Assembly (NCBI GenBank): GCA_937959375.1 | Contig: CALGLS010000278.1 | Span: forward strand, 1-5,607 | Direction: 5' to 3' | Origin: an uncultured Saprospiraceae bacterium | GTDB taxonomy: Bacteria; Bacteroidota; Bacteroidia; Chitinophagales; Saprospiraceae | Length of the DNA: 5,607 bases | In this document: one piece after another, positions 1-5,607 of the stretch | Layout of the letters: each line of letters begins with the position of its first letter | Numbering within the stretch: the stretch's first letter is position 1 | Made by a program: the position numbers and the translations under genes | The notes under the pieces: generated by a model | Told to the model about the DNA's origin: nothing | Seen by the model: the letters and a program-made list of their open reading frames with translations, nothing else | Database searches by the model: none

Positions 1-260
1 TGGCGCTCTGTTGCTACTACACCAGCACGACGTAAAATTGCCAAGTGCTGAGATGCTACAGATTGCTCTAGTCTTAATTTAATATAAATATCAGTAACTG
101 TCATCTTCTCATTTTCCTCCAAAAGGTCGATAACATCCTGACGTAATTTGTGATTAACCGCTCTTAGAACCAGTACAGCTTTGCGCAATTCCGCGTAGTC
201 TAGCTGTATGTCCCTTTTTCCCTTCTTAAGGATAACGGTTTCGTTTTTCTGCTTTCTCAT
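1..260 (-). CDS. ArsR-like winged-helix transcriptional regulator, C-terminal part missing (off left edge)
   Basis: Reading leftward from the ATG at 258-260 gives 86 uninterrupted codons that continue past the window edge. An in-frame TAA lies seven codons upstream (279-281), and this is the first ATG after it. Residues about 25-86 resemble an ArsR/SmtB winged helix: an LRQDVIDLL helix (39-47), a TVTDIY helix (54-59), and a recognition helix around EQSVASQHLAILRRAG (65-80), leading into the start of the wing (VVATER). The family binds operator DNA as a dimer, and many members lose binding when they bind metal or another ligand. The helix that carries the CxC metal site in ArsR/CadC types has no cysteine here, so that classical site is absent. 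Other metal sites could lie in the missing C-terminus, or the protein may not sense metal. About the first 20 residues are a basic, polar extension. It lies 160 bases downstream of tsaB on the same strand. Family call is fairly sure; target genes are unknown. Confidence 0.8.
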   Translation of the reverse strand, partial: MRKQKNETVILKKGKRDIQLDYAELRKAVLVLRAVNHKLRQDVIDLLEENEKMTVTDIYIKLRLEQSVASQHLAILRRAGVVATER

Positions 261-368
261 ATAGTACGTTTTTATAGATTAAATAATGCTAGGATACCAA
301 AGCCAAAAACTATACCAACTCAAAACATTAGAATATGTTGTAAATCATAATGTTCTTGACTAGCAGCA

Positions 369-395
369 CAAAATAAAAAGATTATTTTAATAATC
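369..395 (-). terminator. Possible weak intrinsic terminator after tsaB
   Basis: Positions 380-395 form a palindrome, GATTATT-TT-AATAATC, with 7-base arms. Read on the minus strand it is followed at once by TTTTTATTTTG (379-369), and it begins 26 bases past the tsaB stop codon. Hairpin plus T-run is the layout of an intrinsic terminator. The stem is almost all A-T and would fold with at most six pairs around a 4-base loop, so it would be weak. An operator for the adjacent ArsR-like regulator is an alternative, since that family often binds AT-rich palindromes. Confidence 0.35.
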
Positions 396-420
396 ATAAT
401 TAGTTACAATTTGTTATTTT

Positions 421-1110
421 TTATAATGTCTTCTTCTTGGAGACCGTAATGTTGGGTGCTTTGAAGTAGGTTGGAGAGAAATAGGCTAGGTCAGTAAAGT
501 CCTTATTTTGGTAGGCAGAATAAGCTAATTTGACCATATGAGTAGCAGAACAGAGGACTAGGCTAAAACTAATATTAGGAGATTTGAGGACCGTTTTACT
601 TTTTTCCATACCGCTACCAGATATAATAAAAGGCCCCTTTTGAGCAGCCCAATCATTGACTGTATTTTCATCTAAAATTTTAGCTTCAATATTTGTCAAT
701 TTCTTATTGTTCTGGTCAAACATAGCCATATAGACTTCCATTCGACGAGCATCAATCATAGGAACATATACTCCTGGTCCTATATTTTCTTTCTCAAAAC
801 TAGCTAAGGCAATAGACTGAAGTGTATTTATAGCAATCAGTGGCTTATCTAACGCATAGCAAATCCCCTTTGCCACCGAGCTACCTACCCGCAACGAAGT
901 ATACGAACCAGGCCCTGAGCTTACTGCGACGGCGTCTAAGTCTTCTAATTGTAATCCAGCTTCCTCCATACACCTTGCAATGAGTAAGGTCATTTGTTCA
1001 GAGTGTACGTTCCCATCGTGGTTTTCAACCAACGCCAAAACACTCTCCCCTCTACTCAGACAAACGGAGCAAATATCGGTAGCTGATTCAATATTTAAAA
1101 TAAGTGCCAT
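421..1110 (-). CDS. tsaB: TsaB, tRNA threonylcarbamoyladenosine (t6A37) biosynthesis protein
   Basis: The 229-residue protein has the usual TsaB length and an ASKHA-type fold signature. TsaB is the non-catalytic partner of TsaD; with TsaE they transfer the threonylcarbamoyl group made by TsaC/TsaC2 to A37 of ANN-decoding tRNAs in the cytoplasm. Visible marks are the N-terminal strand ILNIESATDICSVCLS (4-19), HSEQM (36-40), the hallmark loop GPGSYTSLRVG (66-76), KGICYALDKPLIAINTL (81-97), PMIDARRMEVY (117-127), and the C-terminal YFSPTYFKAPN (210-220). In most family members the hallmark reads GPGSYTGLR; here residue 72 is Ser instead of Gly, a mild oddity. The start is the ATG at 1108-1110, directly before the first beta strand; no clear Shine-Dalgarno is seen. 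It lies downstream of the protease gene, but a strong terminator between them suggests its own promoter, which I could not place with confidence. Confidence 0.95.
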   Translation of the reverse strand: MALILNIESATDICSVCLSRGESVLALVENHDGNVHSEQMTLLIARCMEEAGLQLEDLDAVAVSSGPGSYTSLRVGSSVAKGICYALDKPLIAINTLQSIALASFEKENIGPGVYVPMIDARRMEVYMAMFDQNNKKLTNIEAKILDENTVNDWAAQKGPFIISGSGMEKSKTVLKSPNISFSLVLCSATHMVKLAYSAYQNKDFTDLAYFSPTYFKAPNITVSKKKTL

Positions 1111-1180
1111 ATTGATTATTTCGTGATTTTTAAGTAGTTCTCGTAATTACAACGTTCAATTTATTGAATATCGGTTCAGA

Positions 1181-1229
1181 GACCAAAAATAGAAAAAGCG
1201 GCTTAAATACAATTGATTTAAGCCGCTTT
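1181..1229 (-). terminator. Strong intrinsic terminator of the S41 protease gene
   Basis: Arms AAAGCGGCTTAAAT (1195-1208) and ATTTAAGCCGCTTT (1216-1229) are perfectly complementary over 14 bases and enclose a 7-base loop (1209-1215). On the minus strand the second arm runs into TTTTT-CT-ATTTTT (about 1197-1184), a good U-tract. It begins 39 bases past the protease stop codon and 71 bases before the tsaB start. No comparable T-run follows on the plus strand, so it should act on leftward transcription only. Confidence 0.88.
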
Positions 1230-1267
1230 AGCGCAAAATTATAATCTATATTCTTTTGAAGTAGGTT

Positions 1268-2917
1268 TTACTTCTTCTTCAATATCTTTTTGTATTCAGC
1301 TGGAGCGTTCAGAATCTTGATGGCTTCTTTGATCTCTTTATCATTCTTCAACCCAACCTCAATTTTCCCTTTTTGGTAAAAGTAACGACTAGCAATTTCC
1401 TTCTCAATAATATTCGTTATTTCTTCTTTGCTCGTATAAAGGTCATTCTTCTTTTCTGCTAAGATCTTGTCTTCCATCGCTTTGATTTGGTCTTGAACCT
1501 GATCAAGATATGCATCTTCTTCCGCTTGCTCTTTCAACTGCTTTAGCAATTTCTCTGTTGCCGTTTCGTAGTTGTAATCTTTATCGCTAAGGAAGTTAAC
1601 AAAGTTTTCAAAGTCTGTAAAGTCAAAATCTTCAACAGCTGGGATTGTTTCTTTACCAATGCAGTATTCCGTTACATAGTCGAAGATCAAGTGCTTTTTT
1701 ACTAAACTTGCAATGATGTTTTGTCCTTCTTTTCTTTCCAAAAGAATGTCCGCTTTTACACCGCCACCATCAAGAACCGGTCGTCCATTTCTAGTTTTAA
1801 AAGATGTACGCTCTGAATCTGGAATATTGATTGGTGATCCATCCTTGTAACTTACACCTTGGATGCAACGACCACTTGGAACGTAATATTTAGCTGTAGT
1901 TAGCTTTACTTTTGAATTGTATCCAACATCACGTGTATTTTGTACTAAACCTTTTCCGTAAGAACGTTGTCCTATCAAAACACCTCTATCTAAATCCTGA
2001 ATCACACCTGAAACAATTTCAGAAGCTGATGCAGAACCTTTGTTGATTAAAACAACGAGTGGCATTTCTTCATCAACCGGCTTGTTCAATGTTTTGAAGC
2101 TTCTATCCCAGTCAATTACTTTTCCTTTTGTAGTTACAACTAGTTCTCCTTTCGGAATAAAAACATTAGACACATTAACTGCTTCAGTAAGTAATCCACC
2201 ACCATTGCCACGTAAATCGAAGATCAATCCCTTCATATTAGGATTTGCTTCTTTCAATTTTTTAACTGCATCTGCTACGTTTTTTCCAGCATTTCTGGTA
2301 AAGGTAGTCAGTGCAACATATCCTACATCTCCTTCAAGCATTCCGCTGTGTGGTACGTTTGGTACAACAACTTCATCACGCACCATGGTTAGTTTCATTT
2401 CTTTGCTAACACCTGGACGTTCAACAATCACGTCGATTTCTGTTCCCGGAAAACCTTTTAGAATATTGCTGATATCATCTGTTGTTTTTCCTTTTGCAGA
2501 CTTACCGTCAATTGTCTTAACGATATCACCTGCTTTCAATCCAGCCTTTTGAGCTGGGCATCCTTCGTATGGTTCTGTTATTGTGACATAATCGCCTTTC
2601 TTGTGAATCAAAGCTCCGATTCCGTTGTACTTGCCATCAGTAATGTAGCGAAAACCTTCAATCTCTGACTCCGAGATAAAGTTAGTATATGGATCTAGAG
2701 ATTCTAGCATAGCATCAACACCTGTGCGCATCAGCTTAGCTGGATCTACGTCATCGACATAGTAGGTATTAATTTCTTTATAAAGGTTGGTAAAGATTTC
2801 AATGTTCTTTGAAATCTCAAAATACTTGCCGTGGTCTTTAGTTGACACGGCTGCTACTCCTATGAAAGCTACCACAAGCACTGCTGCTACTTTGGAGAAA
2901 CGGTTAATAAATTTCAT
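1268..2917 (-). CDS. S41-family C-terminal processing peptidase (Prc/CtpA type), membrane-anchored, periplasmic
   Basis: This serine protease should cleave proteins near their C-termini in the periplasm. Residues about 9-25 form one hydrophobic N-terminal segment after a short basic start, fitting an uncleaved anchor or signal peptide. Residues 45-90 are the N-terminal helical part, including the LDPYTNFIS motif (74-82). A PDZ domain follows at about 96-180 (NGIGALI, then AGLKAGDIVKTIDGK), and binds substrate C-termini. The catalytic core covers about 195-390. It has DLRGNGGG (234-241) and GSASASE (294-300), with Ser297 the expected nucleophile; Lys322 and Gln326 in YGKGLVQ (320-326) complete the Ser-Lys-Gln set. 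The Ser-to-Lys spacing of 25 equals that known for E. coli Prc. Residues about 400-549 are a charged helical C-terminal extension rich in Lys and Glu, longer than in minimal CtpA proteins and shorter than in E. coli Prc. The ATG at 2915-2917 directly precedes the anchor. A strong terminator follows, and a 421-base gap precedes it. The natural substrate cannot be told. Confidence 0.95.
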   Translation of the reverse strand: MKFINRFSKVAAVLVVAFIGVAAVSTKDHGKYFEISKNIEIFTNLYKEINTYYVDDVDPAKLMRTGVDAMLESLDPYTNFISESEIEGFRYITDGKYNGIGALIHKKGDYVTITEPYEGCPAQKAGLKAGDIVKTIDGKSAKGKTTDDISNILKGFPGTEIDVIVERPGVSKEMKLTMVRDEVVVPNVPHSGMLEGDVGYVALTTFTRNAGKNVADAVKKLKEANPNMKGLIFDLRGNGGGLLTEAVNVSNVFIPKGELVVTTKGKVIDWDRSFKTLNKPVDEEMPLVVLINKGSASASEIVSGVIQDLDRGVLIGQRSYGKGLVQNTRDVGYNSKVKLTTAKYYVPSGRCIQGVSYKDGSPINIPDSERTSFKTRNGRPVLDGGGVKADILLERKEGQNIIASLVKKHLIFDYVTEYCIGKETIPAVEDFDFTDFENFVNFLSDKDYNYETATEKLLKQLKEQAEEDAYLDQVQDQIKAMEDKILAEKKNDLYTSKEEITNIIEKEIASRYFYQKGKIEVGLKNDKEIKEAIKILNAPAEYKKILKKK

Positions 2918-3031
2918 AATTAAAAGTGTTTTTACAAAAACCAGTTATGTATCTAATAAGTGACCACAAAAAGGGAGCTTTTATTGTGTACATGACCAAA
3001 TACTTAAATAAAATTAAGCATTTATCGTCGT

Positions 3032-3055
3032 GTAACAAAGCTTTTAGCTTTTTAC
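3032..3055. repeat. Bulged hairpin
   Basis: AAAGCT (3037-3042) and AGCTTT (3046-3051) pair around a 3-base TTT loop. The stem can be extended past a bulged C (3036) by GTAA (3032-3035) with TTAC (3052-3055). No good T-run follows on the minus strand, so it is not a convincing terminator for leftward transcription. It lies about 115-140 bases upstream of the protease start and would be in its leader if the promoter is farther upstream. Confidence 0.4.
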
Positions 3056-3078
3056 GGATAAAAAGGGGGAATAATTGA

Positions 3079-3097
3079 TATTTACCAACAGTAAATA
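3079..3097. repeat. Perfect 7-bp inverted repeat between two G-tracts
   Basis: TATTTAC (3079-3085) and GTAAATA (3091-3097) flank the 5-base centre CAACA. The repeat sits between G-tracts at 3065-3069 and 3099-3102. The size would suit a dimeric regulator's operator or a small AT-rich hairpin; no binding protein is identified, and a chance occurrence in AT-rich DNA is possible. Confidence 0.4.
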
Positions 3098-3120
3098 AGG
3101 GGAATAGTTTCTAATAAGCG

Positions 3121-3181
3121 AGGGATAGCTGATTATACGGGGGATAGGGGAAAGGGTATAGTAAATTATGTCAGCTACCCT
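3121..3181. repeat. Nested stem-loop with G-rich apex (C-rich on the minus strand)
   Basis: The outer arms AGGGATAGCTGA (3121-3132) and TCAGCTACCCT (3171-3181) pair over 11 bases with one bulged A. Inside, TATAC (3134-3138) pairs with GTATA (3156-3160). The apex (3139-3155) is almost pure purine on the plus strand, with GGGGG, GGGG and GG tracts separated by ATA and AAA. The two nested stems share one axis, which is more than random short repeats usually give. A leftward transcript into the protease gene would carry the C-rich version. It could be a leader structure or a protein-binding site. Confidence 0.5.
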
Positions 3182-3320
3182 ATGTATACTAAAAACAATG
3201 CCAACCGAATTTATTTTAATGTGTTTTGGGGAAGAAAAAAACGGAAAAGTGAAGAAGATAACAGCAGTTTTTCTATCATCTTATACTAGGCTTAGCGGTA
3301 ATTCCTTTCTGCCTCTAAGG

Positions 3321-3336
3321 TGGTTGAATCTAACCA
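3321..3336. repeat. Small hairpin just after the hydrolase stop codon
   Basis: TGGTT (3321-3325) and AACCA (3332-3336) pair around a 6-base loop, two bases past the hydrolase stop codon. No T-run follows on the minus strand, so it is not a typical intrinsic terminator; it might at most protect the mRNA 3' end. Confidence 0.3.
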
Positions 3337-3338
3337 AA

Positions 3339-4106
3339 TTACGCTTTTTTAAAAAAGTCAGTTAGCAAGGCGTACAACTCTTTTGGAGCCTCAGCATGTA
3401 TCCAATGTCCAGAGTTTTCTATCATTTCCATAGTTGCTGATGGGAACAACTTCTTTATTTTTGGCAAATCTTCTTTTGAAATGTAATTGGATTTTCCTCC
3501 GCCAACGAATAAAGTAGGGCCTTCATAGATTTCATCACCTTCCACATTAGCCAAAATGTCTTGATAATGTTTTCGGATAACGGGGAGATTCATTTTCCAA
3601 CGATAGCCACCTTCTTTATTTCTACTTAGGTTTTTCAATAAAAACTGACGAACGCCATAATCATCAATCGTTTCAGCAAGAACATCATCTGCTTCTTTTC
3701 GTCCTTCTATTTTATCTAGCTTAACTCGCCCAAGTGCTTCGAATATAGTTTCGTGGTTTCCAACATAGGACTTCGGTCCTATATCAATTATTGCTAATTG
3801 TTCGACGAGATCGGGGTAATTGAGTGCAAATTGCATGGCTGTTTTGCCTCCCATGGAATGACCGATAATTCGTGCTTTGTAAATCCACTTGCTCTCTAGT
3901 AACTCTTGTAAGTCTTCAGCCATTAGCTGATAGTTAATTTCATCTGTATGTGGTGAACGTCCGTGATTTCTTTGATCAACAATGATGACAGTATAATCCT
4001 TTGCTAACTGTTTAGCCATTGTTTGCCAATTATCCAACGTACCAAACAATCCATGTAAGATTACTATGGGGTCTCCTTGACCAAACTCTTTATAATTTAA
4101 TTCCAT
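3339..4106 (-). CDS. Alpha/beta-fold hydrolase, YbfF-like esterase family
   Basis: The 255-residue cytoplasmic protein has no signal peptide and matches the length of YbfF/ABHD11-like hydrolases, which cleave acyl esters or thioesters; the true substrate is unknown. Visible features are the oxyanion-hole region HGLFGTLDNW (18-27), VDQRNHGRSPH (43-53), and the nucleophile elbow GHSMGG (82-87) with Ser84. DIGPKSY (108-114) follows strand 5, a helical lid spans roughly 115-190, and SGHWIHAE (232-239) carries the catalytic His234. The strand-7 loop (GGGKSNYIS, 202-210) has no Asp at the usual acid place. Asp108 after strand 5 is therefore my candidate acid, as I recall for YbfF; this is inference. 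The ATG at 4104-4106 begins right before the first strand. The gene diverges from the cyclase, with 145 bases between the start codons and a -7-like promoter element upstream. The last codons contain a TTTTTTAAAAAA palindrome (3345-3356). A haloperoxidase or menaquinone-pathway hydrolase (MenH-like) is less likely. Confidence 0.88.
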   Translation of the reverse strand: MELNYKEFGQGDPIVILHGLFGTLDNWQTMAKQLAKDYTVIIVDQRNHGRSPHTDEINYQLMAEDLQELLESKWIYKARIIGHSMGGKTAMQFALNYPDLVEQLAIIDIGPKSYVGNHETIFEALGRVKLDKIEGRKEADDVLAETIDDYGVRQFLLKNLSRNKEGGYRWKMNLPVIRKHYQDILANVEGDEIYEGPTLFVGGGKSNYISKEDLPKIKKLFPSATMEMIENSGHWIHAEAPKELYALLTDFFKKA

Positions 4107-4153
4107 TTTATATTAATTCGTTTTTACAAGCACTTCTCTTTCCTATTATTTTG

Positions 4154-4161
4154 CAAAAGTA
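4154..4161 (-). promoter_or_regulatory. Bacteroidota-type -7 element for the hydrolase gene
   Basis: On the minus strand these bases read TACTTTTG, followed by CA. This matches TAnnTTTG, the -7 consensus of the Bacteroidota primary sigma factor, and the longer TAnnTTTGCA form often seen in the phylum. Transcription would start about 40 bases before the ATG at 4106. No clear TTG is found at the -33 position, so the call rests on the -7 box and its placement. Confidence 0.6.
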
Positions 4162-4193
4162 CAGTAGAAAAATTACATCATCTACATTTCTAG

Positions 4194-4224
4194 TTCATTT
4201 CACACCTCTTAGTTTGTATATTTG
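4194..4224 (+). promoter_or_regulatory. Bacteroidota-type promoter for the cyclase gene
   Basis: TATATTTG at 4217-4224 is an exact match to the TAnnTTTG -7 consensus. TTC at 4194-4196 stands in the place of the -33 TTG with a 20-base spacer, one mismatch from consensus. Transcription would begin near 4230, leaving a leader of roughly 20 bases before the ATG at 4252. The leader has no obvious Shine-Dalgarno, as is common in this phylum. Confidence 0.65.
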
Positions 4225-4251
4225 TCGCGCACGAAAGAACCACCTAACATA

Positions 4252-5607
4252 ATGAAGAAACAATTTCTATTCTTTCTAATACTTCTCACGCCAATATTTC
4301 TTTTTGCGCAAACCTCGATAAAAGGTTTAGAAAAGGAACTTGGCGAAGCTACTGATAGTAAGGCAAAAATGAATTTGCAGTATCAGCTGGCAAAGGCATA
4401 CCTAACTAAGGATCCTGCTAAATCGATTAAACTTTCTAGGGCAGCACATGACAAGGCTATCGATGTTAAAAATTTTGGTTTGGCTGGTCAATCTGCACTG
4501 GTCATGGCTTCTGCTTATGAGAAAAAACGCGATAATCGCAATGCAGAGGTTTGGTTAAAGTCAGCTCAAAAGTACGGCATGCGAACGAAGGATTCTGATT
4601 TGATCATTAAAAGTGTTGCCAAACGAAGTCGATTTGCGAAACGAAAAAATAATTACAGAAAGGCATACGAAATTACGCAAGAAGCTTTTGATTATTTTAG
4701 CAAGTCAGGAACAAGTATTAGTGAGCTTGAGCAAAAATATGAAGTTCAAAAAAGACAAATAGAGAAAGATAAAAAAGAATTAGAAAAAGTAAAACTACGA
4801 TTAGAGGTTCAAATTAATGGATTGAAAAAAGAACGAAATCAACTAAGTGATGATAAAAACCTCTTAACTGAAAAACAAAAAGAGTTACTAGAAGAAAAGG
4901 AAAAAGTTGAACAAGAAATAAGTGTAAAAGAAGAAGCTCTAGAAAGCGTTTCAATTGAAAAAGAAAAAGCGGAACAAAGAGCTAAAAGAAAAGAAAAAGA
5001 AGTCAAAAACTTAACGCGTGACAAATTGGAAAAAGAGGTATTGTTGAAAAACCAGCAAGTAGAGTTATTAACTGCTGAAAAAAAAGCAACTCAATCTTGG
5101 TGGCTAACTATTTTCATTGGAGCAATTGCTTTATTCCTTGTCTTGTTAGCCCTATCGCTGTATAGCCGTTTTAGAACCAAGCAAAAAGCAAATGTAGCAT
5201 TAGACCTAGAACGTCAACGCTCCGATGACTTGTTGCTAAACATACTCCCAAAAGATATTGCGGCTGAGCTAAAACAAAACGGGAAAGCATCTGCAAAAAA
5301 ATATAATCACACCACCGTTCTTCTTACTGATTTCAAAGATTTTACAACAATTGCCAAAGGCTTAAGTCCAGAAAACTTGGTAAAAGAATTAGACTACTGC
5401 TTCAAAGGTTTTGACAAAATAATTGAAAGTTACGATATAGAAAAAATCAAAACGATTGGAGATGCTTACATGTGTGCATCTGGTTTGAGCAACAAAAAAG
5501 AAAGCCCAAAGGAAATGATTAAAGCGGCTTTGGAAATGCAAAAATTCTTAAACGAATACAAGACCTCACGAACAAAAAAAGGCTTACCATTCTTTGAAGC
5601 ACGAATT
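4252..5607 (+). CDS. Membrane-anchored class III adenylate cyclase with TPR-like and coiled-coil sensor region (3' end missing)
   Basis: 452 codons are open from the ATG at 4252 to the window edge. Residues 1-20 are a signal peptide (MKK, hydrophobic core, ending near FAQ). Residues about 25-155 are paired amphipathic helices resembling TPRs. Residues about 155-278 are a Lys/Glu-rich coiled coil, and 284-303 form one membrane segment followed by basic YSRFRTKQK. The sensor part should therefore face the periplasm and the cyclase the cytoplasm. The linker RSDDLLLNILPKDIAAELK (323-341) is typical of the segment before class III catalytic domains. In the catalytic domain, LLTDFKDFT (357-365) gives metal-binding Asp360, and KIKTIGDAYM (398-407) gives Asp404. 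Lys400, where guanylate cyclases have Glu, favours ATP and cAMP production. The second base-selecting residue and the Asn/Arg transition-state pair lie beyond the edge, so substrate and activity are not proven. Class III cyclases work as dimers, and the coiled coil could serve this. What signal it senses is unknown. Confidence 0.9.
   Translation, partial: MKKQFLFFLILLTPIFLFAQTSIKGLEKELGEATDSKAKMNLQYQLAKAYLTKDPAKSIKLSRAAHDKAIDVKNFGLAGQSALVMASAYEKKRDNRNAEVWLKSAQKYGMRTKDSDLIIKSVAKRSRFAKRKNNYRKAYEITQEAFDYFSKSGTSISELEQKYEVQKRQIEKDKKELEKVKLRLEVQINGLKKERNQLSDDKNLLTEKQKELLEEKEKVEQEISVKEEALESVSIEKEKAEQRAKRKEKEVKNLTRDKLEKEVLLKNQQVELLTAEKKATQSWWLTIFIGAIALFLVLLALSLYSRFRTKQKANVALDLERQRSDDLLLNILPKDIAAELKQNGKASAKKYNHTTVLLTDFKDFTTIAKGLSPENLVKELDYCFKGFDKIIESYDIEKIKTIGDAYMCASGLSNKKESPKEMIKAALEMQKFLNEYKTSRTKKGLPFFEARI

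Larger units (their letters stand above)
2918..3338. other. 421-base intergenic region with no credible gene; G-tracts and inverted repeats
   Basis: The gap lies between the hydrolase stop codon and the protease start, both read leftward, so it should hold the protease promoter and leader. No exact -7 element (TAnnTTTG) is found on the minus strand; the closest is AAGCTTTG at 3043-3036, one mismatch and without a fitting -33 box. The middle part (3065-3161) has five spaced G-tracts on the plus strand, four of them followed by ATAG, AATAG or TATAG. Short hairpins occur at 3032-3055, 3079-3097, 3121-3181 and 3321-3336. An open frame at 3168-3365 on the plus strand overlaps the hydrolase gene and has no recognisable protein character. 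Confidence 0.6.

Noticed and set aside
369..376. TTATTTTG on the minus strand as a promoter for the ArsR-like gene
   Set aside because: It has a mismatch at the important second base of the -7 element and no -33 TTG at proper distance; the T-run fits better as part of the weak terminator.
2040..2552. 170-codon open frame on the plus strand
   Set aside because: It lies wholly antisense to the well-supported S41 protease core; its Ser/Thr/Pro-rich composition is what the reverse of that gene gives, and it shows no domain.
3345..3356. TTTTTTAAAAAA run near the end of the hydrolase gene, as a possible frameshift site
   Set aside because: In the reading frame it does not form a standard slippery heptamer, no stimulatory structure is evident, and the real stop comes two codons later.
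3168..3365. 65-codon open frame on the plus strand
   Set aside because: It overlaps the hydrolase 3' end on the other strand, has no promoter element or recognisable motif, and starts inside the nested stem-loop.
4019..4252. 77-codon open frame on the plus strand
   Set aside because: It overlaps the start of the hydrolase gene and runs through both divergent promoter elements; the protein has no recognisable character.
4839..5024. 61-codon open frame on the minus strand
   Set aside because: It is the reverse of the Lys/Glu-rich coiled coil of the cyclase, which explains its Ser/Phe/Leu-rich composition; it is not a real membrane protein gene.

Overview
The window looks like a piece of a Bacteroidota chromosome. 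Three things point there: the DNA is AT-rich, the genes lack clear Shine-Dalgarno sites, and matches to the Bacteroidota promoter -7 element (TAnnTTTG) lie where promoters are expected. A carboxy-terminal S41 protease, TsaB and a large membrane adenylate cyclase of a kind common in this phylum agree with this. No mobile element, CRISPR array, rRNA or tRNA was seen.

Layout from left to right. Positions 1-260 (minus strand) hold the N-terminal part of an ArsR-like winged-helix regulator that runs off the left edge. Positions 421-1110 (minus) are tsaB, for the tRNA t6A modification. A strong intrinsic terminator at about 1181-1229 separates it from the S41 C-terminal processing protease at 1268-2917 (minus). 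A 421-base gap (2918-3338) has no credible gene but holds short inverted repeats, recurring G-tracts and one nested stem-loop with a G-rich apex. Positions 3339-4106 (minus) are a YbfF-like alpha/beta hydrolase. A divergent intergenic region (4107-4251) follows, with a -7-like promoter element for each direction. The plus-strand gene from 4252 runs off the right edge. It encodes a membrane-anchored class III nucleotidyl cyclase with signal peptide, TPR-like helices, a long coiled coil, one membrane segment and the first part of the cyclase domain.

The genes do not form an obvious single pathway. The four minus-strand genes share orientation, but gaps and terminators suggest mostly separate transcription units. 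The cyclase is divergent and appears to start its own unit. The elements most worth a second look are the cyclase's sensor architecture and the structured G-rich gap upstream of the protease. Nothing here amounts to a demonstrably new multi-gene system.
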